A stretch of DNA of 34,994 bases from Bacillota bacterium (GCA_029097145.1 JAQXNC010000037.1:1-34994), one strand, 5' to 3'. Counted from the stretch's first letter, positions 8,921 to 17,217 are shown. Numbers and translations are program-made. Notes: a model not told the origin generated them from the letters alone.

Positions 8921-9346
8921 TTACTTTCCTCCCTGATACTTTTTGATTTCTCTTCTAACTTCATCTTCATATTCCTTTTCCTTAAACAGGAAATATGTGC
9001 GATGTTTATATACAAATGACACCTCCAGGCGCTCATGTTCAATTACATATTCAATATTACTGATTTTACCATAAGGATATAAACGACCAATAATCATCAG
9101 TCCTTCCTTACAGATACCACTTGGTACAAGGCTATAGACTATACCTGATAATACCAGCGATATAAATGTCAACATAGATATAAAATCAGCATGAGCTATA
9201 TACTGAATAAGACCAAGTAAGAAAAACAGAATCATGATGATTTTACCATTACCACCGCTCATCTCATATCTGACTTTTTTACCCTCAAAAAGAAAGAAGA
9301 TCACTGCACCCCAGATTATCGCATTAATTAAAATCACAAGAAACAT
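8921..9346 (-). CDS. Small membrane protein of unknown function
   Basis: I do not recognise this 141-residue protein. The first 70 or so residues contain an N-terminal helix (about 2-20) and a pair of hydrophobic helices (about 36-70) separated by a short turn. The C-terminal half is charged and looks cytoplasmic (EYVIEHERLEVSFVYKHRTYFLFKEKEY). The layout, two or three helices followed by a small beta-rich domain, resembles PH-like or DUF5673-type membrane-attached modules, but this is only an impression. The stop directly abuts the COG0523 start. The start overlaps the stop of the 93-residue membrane protein by 1 nt and has an AAGGTGG ribosome site. Its position suggests membrane support for the GTPase pair, which is inference. 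Confidence 0.7.
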   Translation of the reverse strand: MFLVILINAIIWGAVIFFLFEGKKVRYEMSGGNGKIIMILFFLLGLIQYIAHADFISMLTFISLVLSGIVYSLVPSGICKEGLMIIGRLYPYGKISNIEYVIEHERLEVSFVYKHRTYFLFKEKEYEDEVRREIKKYQGGK

Positions 9347-9627
9347 TATGCCACCTTCTTTAAAAGAATCATCTTAACAATATAATCCATAATCACATTA
9401 AATATAACAAGCAATACAATGATAACTGTCATCTCTTCAAGAAAACCATTAAATCCAATCATCATTGCGATTCTGTCACCAATAACACACATAATCCCGA
9501 TCAGAATAAAATATAGACGATATATCTTCTTAGCCAGTTTACGTATACCATCATTAACTAGATATTTCTTACCCTTGATTTCAATCTCATCGACATCAAG
9601 TTTTACAATATTAATAATCTGATTCAT
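9346..9627 (-). CDS. Small membrane protein of unknown function
   Basis: This product has 93 residues and no recognised family. A short polar N-terminal part with alternating charges (MNQIINIVKLDVDEIEIKGK) precedes two hydrophobic helices (about 36-53 and 64-88 of the protein as called here). A longer frame from a TTG at 9642 exists. I chose the ATG at 9627 because AAAGGA lies at correct SD distance immediately upstream, while the TTG has none. The gene overlaps the PPC-domain gene by 17 nt upstream and the next membrane protein by 1 nt downstream, so translation is probably coupled along the unit. Confidence 0.65.
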   Translation of the reverse strand: MNQIINIVKLDVDEIEIKGKKYLVNDGIRKLAKKIYRLYFILIGIMCVIGDRIAMMIGFNGFLEEMTVIIVLLVIFNVIMDYIVKMILLKKVA

Positions 9628-10024
9628 TCCTAATCCTTTCAAATACTATTTCATTATAACCAGTACTGTCATCAAAGCATCTCTGACTTCGATATTCTTC
9701 CAAAGCCCCAATCACAACTTCCAGTGTGGTATTGACAACAGAACCCTCTAACAGATGTCCACCCAAGACTTCGCCTTTATCATTACTGAGTGTGATATGC
9801 AGATGTGATCTGCCAAAAGATATTGTACCATTCAAAGATAAGACTTCAAAGTCATCTTCGACGTCCATAATATCAATAGCTTTAGCGAGTCTTATTTTAG
9901 CGTGGTATATACATCCAACTGCCGATAGTATAATACCTGTATTAATACCATTTTCAAGACAGTAATTCTCAATTGATCTTTTGATATCATCGCCGTGTTT
10001 TAATCTAAATGCATATTCTTTCAT
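9611..10024 (-). CDS. PPC-domain (DUF296) protein
   Basis: This is a 137-residue single-domain protein of the PPC/DUF296 family (plants and prokaryotes conserved). In plants the domain accompanies AT-hooks. The bacterial proteins form trimers and their function is not settled. The family core is visible: LKHGDDIKRSIENYCLENGI, GIILSAVGCIYHAKIRLA, NGTISFGRSHLHITLSN and GEVLGGHLLEGSVVNTTLEVVIGAL, with the conserved His residues and GGH segment. It is the first gene of the leftward eight-gene unit. A TAAAAT box with TG extension ends 7 nt before the ATG and there is no usable SD (the AGG touches the ATG), so a leaderless start is likely. Whether it regulates the unit cannot be told from sequence. 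Confidence 0.85.
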   Translation of the reverse strand: MKEYAFRLKHGDDIKRSIENYCLENGINTGIILSAVGCIYHAKIRLAKAIDIMDVEDDFEVLSLNGTISFGRSHLHITLSNDKGEVLGGHLLEGSVVNTTLEVVIGALEEYRSQRCFDDSTGYNEIVFERIRNESDY

Positions 10025-10031
10025 CCTATAT

Positions 10032-10037
10032 ATTTTA
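10032..10037 (-). promoter_or_regulatory. Extended -10 of a probable leaderless promoter (PPC gene, eight-gene unit)
   Basis: Read on the minus strand, TGATAAAAT (TGn plus TAAAAT) ends 7 nt before the start codon at 10024. No good SD is present. The -35 region (about 10055-10061) is only TTAATT-like, which the extended -10 may compensate. Confidence 0.5.
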
Positions 10038-10059
10038 TCATAATTAGATGATACAAATT

Positions 10060-10088
10060 AAAAAGATGACTATCTAACGATAATCATC
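10060..10088 (-). terminator. Intrinsic terminator of the pepV-HAD unit
   Basis: On the minus strand a 10-bp stem (GATGATTATC / GATAGTCATC, with one G-T pair) with a GTTA loop is followed by TTTTT at 10064-10060. It overlaps the last codons and stop of the HAD gene and separates it from the eight-gene unit. Confidence 0.85.
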
Positions 10089-10883
10089 CAGTCGCATATC
10101 TACATTAATACTGTCAATTATTCCTTTGACAATCTTATCGATCTTTGACCCTTCAGAATAATCAGCTTTAGCCATAAAGGTCGCTCTTTTATTTTCGAAG
10201 AGTTCTTCAGCCAGATCTTTAGCCTTATCCTTAAAGACAGCGATTGTATTACCACCAAATCCAGCCACAACCTTCATACTAGGGACATCAGTCAACCCAT
10301 CACCGAAATAAATCATACGGTTATATGGTATATATTTATCTTCATCCCTTGTTGATTTATTAAGATCGATATCATTGGTTTCATCCAGGACACCTTTATT
10401 AATTCTAAAGATATACTGTGTCTTGGTTGTGTAGTTTATAACCCTTGATGGCCATTTGACCTTTCCATCATCATCATAGTAGTAACTGCAGGCATAGATT
10501 TCCTTAAATTCCTTAGCTATAGGCGTACCTAAAATAATATCCTTTAAACCACTGGAAATAATATAGTGTTCAATAATAATATCTTTTTCTAAGGCATATT
10601 CATTAATACGCTTAAACCAGGTATCAACACCTTTATACAGTTTGACATATGACCCCTCTTCAATCAGAGAATCTCTTGTCATATCTGGATCTTCTTTTGC
10701 CATCAGTAACATATATGACAATATGCCATCCATATTGTGTTCATTTGAAATCTTTGAACACTTTTCCCAAAATTTTGATGGATCATCATAGCCAAATCTC
10801 TTTAATATATGAAATTCCTGCATATCTTTTGGTGAAAGCGTCTTATCAAAATCATATATTAATGCCATCTTGACTTTTTTCAT
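10074..10883 (-). CDS. HAD-superfamily phosphatase (subfamily IB-like)
   Basis: This is a 269-residue cytoplasmic HAD hydrolase of the phosphoserine-phosphatase-like type; its substrate is unknown. Motif I is DFDKT at 11-15. A helical cap follows (HILKRFGYDDPSKFWEKC and beyond). Motif II is the YIISSG serine and motif IV is YFGDGLTDVPSMK. The start ATG is supported by a GAGG ribosome site inside the end of pepV, one nt of spacing from its stop, and the MKKVKMALIYDFD opening. Its pairing with the dipeptidase gives no functional clue. The terminator at 10060-10088 lies across its stop codon. Confidence 0.85.
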   Translation of the reverse strand: MKKVKMALIYDFDKTLSPKDMQEFHILKRFGYDDPSKFWEKCSKISNEHNMDGILSYMLLMAKEDPDMTRDSLIEEGSYVKLYKGVDTWFKRINEYALEKDIIIEHYIISSGLKDIILGTPIAKEFKEIYACSYYYDDDGKVKWPSRVINYTTKTQYIFRINKGVLDETNDIDLNKSTRDEDKYIPYNRMIYFGDGLTDVPSMKVVAGFGGNTIAVFKDKAKDLAEELFENKRATFMAKADYSEGSKIDKIVKGIIDSINVDMRLDDYR

Positions 10884-10884
10884 A

Positions 10885-12234
10885 TTAAGCCTCGTTTAAA
10901 TTCTTGATTGCTTCAACAAATATCTCAATCTGTTTGTGAAGTTTAGCGATTTCCAGTCTTTCATTAGCGTCATGCATATGATTGTCATCATCTTCAAAAC
11001 CACAGCCAAAAGCGATGCAGTTATTGATAGCCTTGGCATATGTTCCACCACCAATTGCGACCATCTTTGAATCCATATCATGTGTGACATCCTGATATGC
11101 CTTAAGTAAAGCACTTAACCATGGTGTACTGGTATCGAAGAATAATGGCTTATGGCCACTCACAACTTCAAAGCGGTTATTACCAAGATTGAGACTCTTA
11201 ACCATTAAATCAGTCACTTCTTCAAATGTATGTGTAACAGGGAATCTGACATCAACGGTAAAACAGATTTCGTTACTTTCCTTATAGACCTTACCAATAT
11301 TTAAAGTAAAGATTGTATGTTCATCATTTAACAGATTAGCCTTAAACTTCTCACCATGAGTAGTTAATCCAATCTTATCATGATAATAAGATACCAGTTC
11401 ATCTTTAAATCCAGCTTCATATAAACCTTCCATCAGATAAGATATCGCATTAATACCCTCATCTGGTGTTGAGGCATGTGCAGCCTTACCATTTACTGCC
11501 AGACGGATACTCTCATTTGACTTGATAATATTGTAGTCAATATTATTGTCGCGCATAAACTCATTAAATGTTGATTCATCATATGAATTAACAGGCAATT
11601 CAACATTTACTCGTTTACATACGACATTAGTAGCTTCACCACCTGAAATATTGATAATCTTTGAATTAGTTGCACGAATAATACCACCTACAGCTCCTGA
11701 CTCTGCATAGATACCAGGGAATGAACCATCAGGTGTAAAGCCCATATCAATGTGACCTTCTTTTTCAACATAATGTTTAATACATCTTGAACCTGTCTCT
11801 TCATTACATCCTGTAATCAGACGCAGACGTTTTTTAAACTTATATCCACTCTCAAGAAGATACTTAATCGCATATAATGAAGCAATCACAGCACCTTTAT
11901 CATCAGATACACCGCGTCCATAGACAAAGCCATCTTTCTGAGTCATGGTGAAAGGATCGCTATCCCAACCATCACCTGCAGGCACTATATCAAGATGTGC
12001 CAATATACCAATCAGTTTATCACCTTCACCACATTCACCATAACCACAGTAGTAGTCAAGATTAGTTGTCTTTAAACCTTCTCTTTCCATCATTTTTAGT
12101 GCTTCATCCAGCACCAGACGGTTTTCCTGACCAAAAGGTTCAGCATCATCAGCCAGAACAGAATTATGTGATACAAGTACTCTTAAATCTTCCAGAATAC
12201 TTTCTTGATTTCTTTCAATAAAATCCTTAATCAT
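10885..12234 (-). CDS. pepV: Dipeptidase PepV (M20 family)
   Basis: This is a zinc-dependent dipeptidase of the PepV/Sapep branch of M20, which cleaves a broad range of L-dipeptides in the cytoplasm. The 449 residues match the family. Visible ligands and motifs are HLD in GILAHLDIVPAGDGW (His80), the bridging Asp in GVSDDKG (about 111), Glu145-Glu146 in NEETGS, the Asp in FTPDGSFP (169), and a late His in the FEDDDNHMHDANE segment. A dimerisation/lid domain is inserted from about 185 to 380. The start has a GGAGG site and lies 19-20 nt downstream of a predicted transcription start. The HAD phosphatase gene follows after 1 nt. Confidence 0.93.
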   Translation of the reverse strand: MIKDFIERNQESILEDLRVLVSHNSVLADDAEPFGQENRLVLDEALKMMEREGLKTTNLDYYCGYGECGEGDKLIGILAHLDIVPAGDGWDSDPFTMTQKDGFVYGRGVSDDKGAVIASLYAIKYLLESGYKFKKRLRLITGCNEETGSRCIKHYVEKEGHIDMGFTPDGSFPGIYAESGAVGGIIRATNSKIINISGGEATNVVCKRVNVELPVNSYDESTFNEFMRDNNIDYNIIKSNESIRLAVNGKAAHASTPDEGINAISYLMEGLYEAGFKDELVSYYHDKIGLTTHGEKFKANLLNDEHTIFTLNIGKVYKESNEICFTVDVRFPVTHTFEEVTDLMVKSLNLGNNRFEVVSGHKPLFFDTSTPWLSALLKAYQDVTHDMDSKMVAIGGGTYAKAINNCIAFGCGFEDDDNHMHDANERLEIAKLHKQIEIFVEAIKNLNEA

Positions 12235-12259
12235 ACAAAACCTCCAGTTATATGTCTTA

Positions 12260-12265
12260 ATTATA
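12260..12265 (-). promoter_or_regulatory. -10 box upstream of pepV
   Basis: A perfect TATAAT on the minus strand lies 25 nt upstream of the pepV ATG, giving a leader of about 19 nt with a GGAGG site. The -35 is weak (TTTTAA at 17 bp). Confidence 0.5.
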
Positions 12266-12290
12266 ATCCATCCATCACTTATTTAAAATA

Positions 12291-12320
12291 TAAAAAATAT
12301 AGCGGCATTTACCGCTATAT
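12291..12320 (-). terminator. Intrinsic terminator after xth
   Basis: On the minus strand a 9-bp stem (12320-12312 with 12305-12297, arms ATATAGCGG / CCGCTATAT) with a 6-nt loop is followed by ATTTTTTA. The stem begins at the last base of the xth TGA stop. Confidence 0.85.
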
Positions 12321-13072
12321 CATAGATTCACAAGTAATTTGACAGGACAGTGATCGGATCCAAATACTTCATGCATGATAATCGAATCTTCAACTTTCTC
12401 CATCAGTCTTTCACTGACCACAAAGTAGTCAATTCTCCACCCAATATTTCTCTCACGCGCTCTCATACGATAAGACCACCATGAATATTCAACTTTAAGA
12501 GGATATAGTTCACGATAAGTATCGACAAATCCAGCCTTTAAAAGTTCCTTAAACTTGGCTCTTTCCTCATCAGAGAATCCAGCATTGAAATGATTTGTAT
12601 CAGGATTCTTTAAATCAATTGGTTCATTAGCCACATTTAAATCGCCAGTATAAATTACTGGTTTAATCTTATCGAGTTTCATAAGATGGGCTCTTAAATC
12701 ATCTTCCCAAATCATACGATATGGTAGTCTTAACAGTCCATCCTTTGAATTAGGAACATATGCAGCTACAAAGAAGAAATCTTCATATTCCAGGGTTATT
12801 ACTCGCCCTTCATCCGGATGATCTTCACCTTCTATATTAAAGGTAACACTTAATGGTTTAATCTTACTTAAAACCATTGTCCCAGAATAACCCTTTCTCT
12901 CAGCAGAGTTCATATAGCGATAATAACCTTCAAATTCAACATCCAGCTGATCTTCAGTCATCTTGATTTCTTCAAAAGCCATGATATCTGGATCTTCGCT
13001 TGTGATAAAATCCATTAAACCTTTTTTAAGACAAGCTCTTAAGCCATTGACATTCCAGTTAATAATCTTCAT
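12320..13072 (-). CDS. xth: Exodeoxyribonuclease III / AP endonuclease
   Basis: This 250-residue DNA-repair enzyme cleaves abasic sites and removes 3' blocks. The exonuclease-endonuclease-phosphatase fold shows all the family motifs: the NWNVNGLRA opening, FEEIKM with the metal-binding Glu, GDLNVANEPIDL (Asp/Asn), WSYR and the catalytic GSDHCPV at the end. Its ATG shares one base with the pepP TAA stop (TAATG), so the two genes are co-transcribed from the leaderless pepP promoter. The terminator overlaps its own stop codon. Confidence 0.96.
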   Translation of the reverse strand: MKIINWNVNGLRACLKKGLMDFITSEDPDIMAFEEIKMTEDQLDVEFEGYYRYMNSAERKGYSGTMVLSKIKPLSVTFNIEGEDHPDEGRVITLEYEDFFFVAAYVPNSKDGLLRLPYRMIWEDDLRAHLMKLDKIKPVIYTGDLNVANEPIDLKNPDTNHFNAGFSDEERAKFKELLKAGFVDTYRELYPLKVEYSWWSYRMRARERNIGWRIDYFVVSERLMEKVEDSIIMHEVFGSDHCPVKLLVNL

Positions 13073-14826
13073 TAAATAGCCCTTGTAATATACTTCAGAT
13101 ATTCTCTTTCTTCATCATTTAGATATGGTGATACCTTTTCATATACAGTCGCATGATAACTGTTTAATATTTCAACAGTTTTATTATCAAGATATCGTTT
13201 ATCAATCAGATCCAGATCAAATGGTACCATAGTTACTGGTTCGAATGATAAAAACTGTCCATATTCATTCAGCTCATCATATTTACATAACAGAAGATTC
13301 TCTAAACGAATACCAAACCTTCCTTCAAAGTAAACTCCAGGTTCATCAGAGAAGATATTACCAGGTCTAAGTGGTGTATCAGCACCATTATTAGAACCTT
13401 TCTGATATCTGATATTAGGAGGCATTTCATGAACAGATAAAACCTGTCCAACACCATGTCCAGTGCCACAGCGATAATCAATACCAAGCTCCCACAAATC
13501 CTTACGAGCTAAAATATCCAGCTTATCACCACTTAAGCCTTCAATAAACTTAACACGTGCCAGGTTAAACATGCTCTGTAATACCAGCGAATAATACATC
13601 TTAATCTCATCACTTACTTCACCAAGTGCGAGTGTACGGGTAATATCGGTTGTACCTTCAAAATACTGACCACCACTGTCAATCAGAAGAATACCACTGT
13701 TATGTAATGGACTGTTCTTCTCCTTGGTTGGTGAATAATGCATCATGGCTGCATTCTCGTTATATCCTACAATTGTATTAAAACTTAAATCAAATGCCTT
13801 ATATTCTAGTCTGAAACGGTTAGCCTTAACTTTGACATCATATTCATTTAGACCTTCCATATCAGTATTCTTAAGCCACTTAATAAATCTTAACATCGCT
13901 ACACCATCATAGATATGAGCCATCTTAGAGTTTTCAATCTCTGTCTTATTCTTAATAGTCTTCATATCTTCAACAACACTGCGCATATGATAGATACGAT
14001 TTGATTTATTAATGTTGTGGTAGGCTTCATAGCTGATCTTATTCTCATCAATCAGGACAACTGATGAATTGATACTGCTGATAAAGTTATAGAAGCTTTC
14101 ATAAGGTCTGATGATTACACCATCATCATATAATTCACTGAGGATAACCTCAGGTATTCTATCAAGACTGATAAATAAATAAACATCGTTCTGATAGAAA
14201 ATCATATGTGAAAGAAATACTGGAGTATATGTAATATCATTACCTCTAAGATTTAATAGATAGGCAATTGACTCCAGGTTAGAAATAATATGAGTTTTAT
14301 TATCTAACCCTCTTTTAACTATATCTAGTTTCTGTCTTCTTGTAAGACCAGTGTATTTCTTATCAAGTTCATATAACATATCATTTGACAGAGCAGGTCG
14401 ATCTTCATAGATATCGCTGTAAAGATCAATACTTCTGACATTTAATCCATGTTTAATCAGGTTTTTGACAAACGCTGCACTTACAACACGTCCATCAAAA
14501 GCTACCACCTTATCCTTATAGTTTTGAATCAGGAATTCACTGGCTGTCAACACTCCTTTTTTGCCCAGCTTCATTACAGTTATGCCAGTATCTTCTGTTT
14601 CCTGATCGGCTTGTGTATGATAGCGTCCATCGATGAATAAATAAGCATTCTCACTATCAACAATCAGTGAACCTAAAGATCCACTGAAATTTGAAAAATA
14701 TCTCAAAGTTTTAAAATGTTCTGAGATATATTCAGACATATGATAATCATTAGTACCGATGTAGTACACATCTACATGATTATCAGCCATCTTTTTTCTT
14801 AAATCCTGTAATCTTTTTCTAATCAT
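13072..14826 (-). CDS. pepP: Xaa-Pro aminopeptidase (M24B family)
   Basis: This dinuclear metallopeptidase removes N-terminal residues that precede proline. The 584 residues match the long, three-domain aminopeptidase P type: a creatinase-N-like domain (1-130), a second similar domain (about 150-290), the M24 catalytic domain (about 300-515) and a C-terminal extension. Metal ligands are visible as two Asp in LLIDSGGQYFEGTTDIT, His in GTGHGVGQ, and the two Glu in DEPGVYFE and RLEN. There is no SD; a TGC-TAAAAT extended -10 ends 6 nt before the ATG, so a leaderless mRNA is likely. It is divergent from the rhomboid gene, which also looks leaderless. Confidence 0.93.
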   Translation of the reverse strand: MIRKRLQDLRKKMADNHVDVYYIGTNDYHMSEYISEHFKTLRYFSNFSGSLGSLIVDSENAYLFIDGRYHTQADQETEDTGITVMKLGKKGVLTASEFLIQNYKDKVVAFDGRVVSAAFVKNLIKHGLNVRSIDLYSDIYEDRPALSNDMLYELDKKYTGLTRRQKLDIVKRGLDNKTHIISNLESIAYLLNLRGNDITYTPVFLSHMIFYQNDVYLFISLDRIPEVILSELYDDGVIIRPYESFYNFISSINSSVVLIDENKISYEAYHNINKSNRIYHMRSVVEDMKTIKNKTEIENSKMAHIYDGVAMLRFIKWLKNTDMEGLNEYDVKVKANRFRLEYKAFDLSFNTIVGYNENAAMMHYSPTKEKNSPLHNSGILLIDSGGQYFEGTTDITRTLALGEVSDEIKMYYSLVLQSMFNLARVKFIEGLSGDKLDILARKDLWELGIDYRCGTGHGVGQVLSVHEMPPNIRYQKGSNNGADTPLRPGNIFSDEPGVYFEGRFGIRLENLLLCKYDELNEYGQFLSFEPVTMVPFDLDLIDKRYLDNKTVEILNSYHATVYEKVSPYLNDEEREYLKYITRAI

Positions 14827-14832
14827 ATAATC

Positions 14833-14838
14833 ATTTTA
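14833..14838 (-). promoter_or_regulatory. Extended -10 of a probable leaderless promoter (pepP)
   Basis: On the minus strand TGCTAAAAT ends 6 nt before the pepP ATG. No SD is present and no good -35 is seen at 16-18 bp. Confidence 0.55.
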
Positions 14839-14885
14839 GCACATTCACCATTTTCTTGTGCTTTAATTTATTTTAGATAATGGTC

Positions 14886-14891
14886 TATAAT
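14886..14891 (+). promoter_or_regulatory. -10 box of a probable leaderless promoter (rhomboid gene)
   Basis: A perfect TATAAT ends 6 nt before the ATG at 14898 and there is no SD. A weak TTAATT lies at 17-bp spacing (14863-14868). It is back-to-back with the pepP promoter in a 71-bp intergenic region. Confidence 0.6.
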
Positions 14892-14897
14892 TAAGTT

Positions 14898-15485
14898 ATG
14901 AAAAACTTTAAAATATATTTAAATGCCCCAATAACTCTGGGCTTTGTCTTCATCTCATTAATCGTTCTGATTGTATCCTATATTACACATGGCGCATCAG
15001 ATATCGCCCTTTTCTCAACATATAGAGCGTCGATAACCGATCCACTTCTGTACGTTAGACTCTTCACTCATATTTTTGGCCATATCGATATGACACACTT
15101 TATGAATAATATGTTGTATATCCTGCTTCTAGGACCAATACTTGAAGAGAAATATCATTCTAAAATGATTGGTATCATCATGGGTGTCGCCTTAACAACC
15201 GGTATAATCCACAATATCTTTACTGACTCGATATTAATGGGTGCCAGTGGCATTGTCTTCGCCTTTATTATTCTGGCATCAATTACTGGCGATAAAGAAG
15301 GCATCCCATTTACATTGATACTTGTGACGATTTTCTATCTTGGATCTGAACTCTATAGTGCTATATTTGTCAAAGACAATATCTCACAATTAACCCATAT
15401 CATCGGCGGTATTACCGGAGCTTTGATTGGTTTGATGCTTAAATCACCAAAATTCAAAAGTGAAAAACAGGACACAATGTTATAA
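14898..15485 (+). CDS. Rhomboid-family intramembrane serine protease
   Basis: This is a 195-residue rhomboid with about six membrane helices, a minimal core without extra domains. The catalytic serine is in GASG (Ser117) and the catalytic histidine is His167 in LTHIIGGITGALIG. The HFMNN motif (67-71) supplies the conserved oxyanion-side His and Asn, and a FTHIFGHID loop precedes it. All residues needed for activity are present. Its substrates are unknown. It is a single-gene unit, divergent from pepP and closed by a bidirectional terminator that overlaps its last codons. Confidence 0.9.
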   Translation: MKNFKIYLNAPITLGFVFISLIVLIVSYITHGASDIALFSTYRASITDPLLYVRLFTHIFGHIDMTHFMNNMLYILLLGPILEEKYHSKMIGIIMGVALTTGIIHNIFTDSILMGASGIVFAFIILASITGDKEGIPFTLILVTIFYLGSELYSAIFVKDNISQLTHIIGGITGALIGLMLKSPKFKSEKQDTML

Positions 15486-15502
15486 TGTGTCCTTTATTAT
15501 TT
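15464..15502. terminator. Bidirectional terminator between rhomboid and radical SAM genes
   Basis: An 8-bp perfect stem AGGACACA (15469-15476) / TGTGTCCT (15486-15493) has a T-rich flank on both sides: TTATTATTT on the plus strand and GTTTTT on the minus strand. It overlaps the rhomboid stop (15483-15485) and lies just beyond the radical SAM stop, so it serves both converging genes. Confidence 0.8.
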
Positions 15503-16615
15503 CATACGATAACTTCGTTCTCTTAAGGCAATAAGACGCAATCTTTCGTATGTATATTTTAAGAATTCTTCAAAACCACATTCATTATCTTGCATATCAA
15601 GACAGATACCACTGCGCATTCTGACACAGTTACCATAACACATACTCTGATATACACACTTATCACAATGTGATGGTAGAGCTTTTGGTTTTTTTGAAAA
15701 ATGTGTAGCCGATACCTGATATAATCCTTCAAGACTCACATTGGCAATATTACCAATCTTATATTCATCAAGACAATAAAAATCACAAGGGTAGACATCA
15801 CCATTAGCCTCAACAACAATCTGCGGCTGGCATTTTCCCATCATCCCACAGGCTGTAAGTTCTCTAAAAGCCAGAAGATTCACAAGATCATCAATGAGCT
15901 TAATACTGTAATAGTTTCCATTCATAAAATCCTGATACCAGAGATCAAAGATTTCCTTATAAAAGCTGCCAAAGCGTTTAGGTGTTATCGCAAAGACACT
16001 TCTTTTTTTAGAATCAAGTTCATCAAGACATGGTGTAAACTGAACATAGCGAATATCATATTCCTTAAGCTTCTGATATACCTTTTTTGGATATCTTGCC
16101 AGAGTATTACTCAAAGTACATAAGACATTAAATTCAACACCATATTTCTTTAAGAGATCCATGGTATTCTTAACCTTCAGATATGTCCCTTTATCTTCAT
16201 TATCAATGCGTATATCATCATGAATATCTTTAAGCATATCAAACGAAATACCAAGCAGGAAATGATTATCTCTAAAGAATTCTGCCCATTTTTCATCTAT
16301 TAATAAACCATTGGTCTGAAAGGCATAACTGACTTTAATCTTTTTAGTCCATTTATTTATTTCAGCTACAAAATGCTTAAACCATTCAAGCCCAGCAATA
16401 CTTGGTTCACCACCCTGAAAAGCTATATTCAAAGAGTCATAGTCAGATAATTCATCATGGATTCTACTCAAGAAATCATCAATCAGATTATATTCCATAA
16501 CACCATAAGATCTGACTTCTCTTAAACTGGCAATATCGTGATAAAAACAGTATTTACAGCGCATGTTACAAAGTGATGACGCTGGTTTTATCATGATTGA
16601 ATAATACTTTCTCAT
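15497..16615 (-). CDS. Radical SAM/SPASM enzyme, anaerobic sulfatase-maturase-like
   Basis: This is a 372-residue radical SAM protein of the anSME type. Such enzymes oxidise an active-site Cys or Ser of sulfatases to formylglycine under anaerobic conditions, and relatives modify peptides. The radical SAM cluster motif CNMRCKYC is at residues 16-23, and FQGGEPSIAGLEWF carries the SAM-binding GGEP. The C-terminal SPASM/twitch region has the Cys series CGMMGKC, YPCDFYC, CDKCVYQSMCYGNC and CGFEEF for two auxiliary clusters. No sulfatase or peptide substrate gene is nearby, so the substrate is unknown. It overlaps the flavin-reductase-like gene by 4 nt (ATGA) and is probably coupled to it. Confidence 0.88.
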   Translation of the reverse strand: MRKYYSIMIKPASSLCNMRCKYCFYHDIASLREVRSYGVMEYNLIDDFLSRIHDELSDYDSLNIAFQGGEPSIAGLEWFKHFVAEINKWTKKIKVSYAFQTNGLLIDEKWAEFFRDNHFLLGISFDMLKDIHDDIRIDNEDKGTYLKVKNTMDLLKKYGVEFNVLCTLSNTLARYPKKVYQKLKEYDIRYVQFTPCLDELDSKKRSVFAITPKRFGSFYKEIFDLWYQDFMNGNYYSIKLIDDLVNLLAFRELTACGMMGKCQPQIVVEANGDVYPCDFYCLDEYKIGNIANVSLEGLYQVSATHFSKKPKALPSHCDKCVYQSMCYGNCVRMRSGICLDMQDNECGFEEFLKYTYERLRLIALRERSYRMK

Positions 16616-17169
16616 TTAAGCTTTAACCCTTCATTAAAGGCTTTTCCAACCACATCACCAAGTTCACGATATACATGATTACAAGGATCAAAGACAATTG
16701 GATGGAATTTATCAAGATCAATATGTCCATCACTCATGATAGTATTGTCAGCAGATACATTGATAATCTTACCAATCATAATTTCAGTTTCATCATCATA
16801 GCTTAACACCTGACATTCAAGTGTTAACGGTAATTCATTGATGACTGGTGCATTTACAAATTCACTCTTTGTATAAGTGAAATTAACCTTAGCCATTTTA
16901 TCCTTATGAACATTCTGCGAAACAATGCCGACATAATCACATTCTTTGACATATTCTCTTATGCCCATCGATACAGTTAATGCTTTATTCTTCTTCAGAT
17001 TAGATGTAGTCTTATGACTGGCATCAATACAGATACTGATAGTATCTTCTCCACATATGCCTCCCCAGGCTGCATTCATGACATCGACATTATTATCTTC
17101 ATCATATGTCGCGATAATCAGAACTGGCTCAGGATAAATATATGTTTTAACTCCTAAATTATTACGCAT
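16612..17169 (-). CDS. Flavin-reductase-like / flavoredoxin family protein
   Basis: This 185-residue protein belongs to the FMN-binding split-barrel flavin reductase (flavoredoxin) group. The family opening PEPVLIIATYDEDNNVDVMNAAWGG is followed by the ICIDASHKTTSNLKKNKALTVSM FMN-binding segment and the late acidic region of the fold. It is a cytoplasmic flavoprotein expected to pass electrons, plausibly to the [4Fe-4S] clusters of the downstream radical SAM enzyme (inference from the ATGA overlap). A GTG at 17178 could extend the frame by three codons. I prefer the ATG at 17169 because AGAGGTG lies at proper SD distance before it. Confidence 0.85.
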   Translation of the reverse strand: MRNNLGVKTYIYPEPVLIIATYDEDNNVDVMNAAWGGICGEDTISICIDASHKTTSNLKKNKALTVSMGIREYVKECDYVGIVSQNVHKDKMAKVNFTYTKSEFVNAPVINELPLTLECQVLSYDDETEIMIGKIINVSADNTIMSDGHIDLDKFHPIVFDPCNHVYRELGDVVGKAFNEGLKLK

Positions 17170-17188
17170 AAACAACACCTCTTCTCTT

Positions 17189-17217
17189 ATTATCTTAAAA
17201 AAGAGTTACTGTTTCAA
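17189..17217 (-). promoter_or_regulatory. Promoter for the flavoredoxin-radical SAM unit, overlapping a terminator
   Basis: On the minus strand TTGAAA (17217-17212) and GATAAT (17194-17189) are separated by exactly 17 bp. The -35 box lies in the loop and inner stem of the histidine-kinase terminator hairpin, and the spacer contains the 3' stem and T-tract. Confidence 0.6.
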
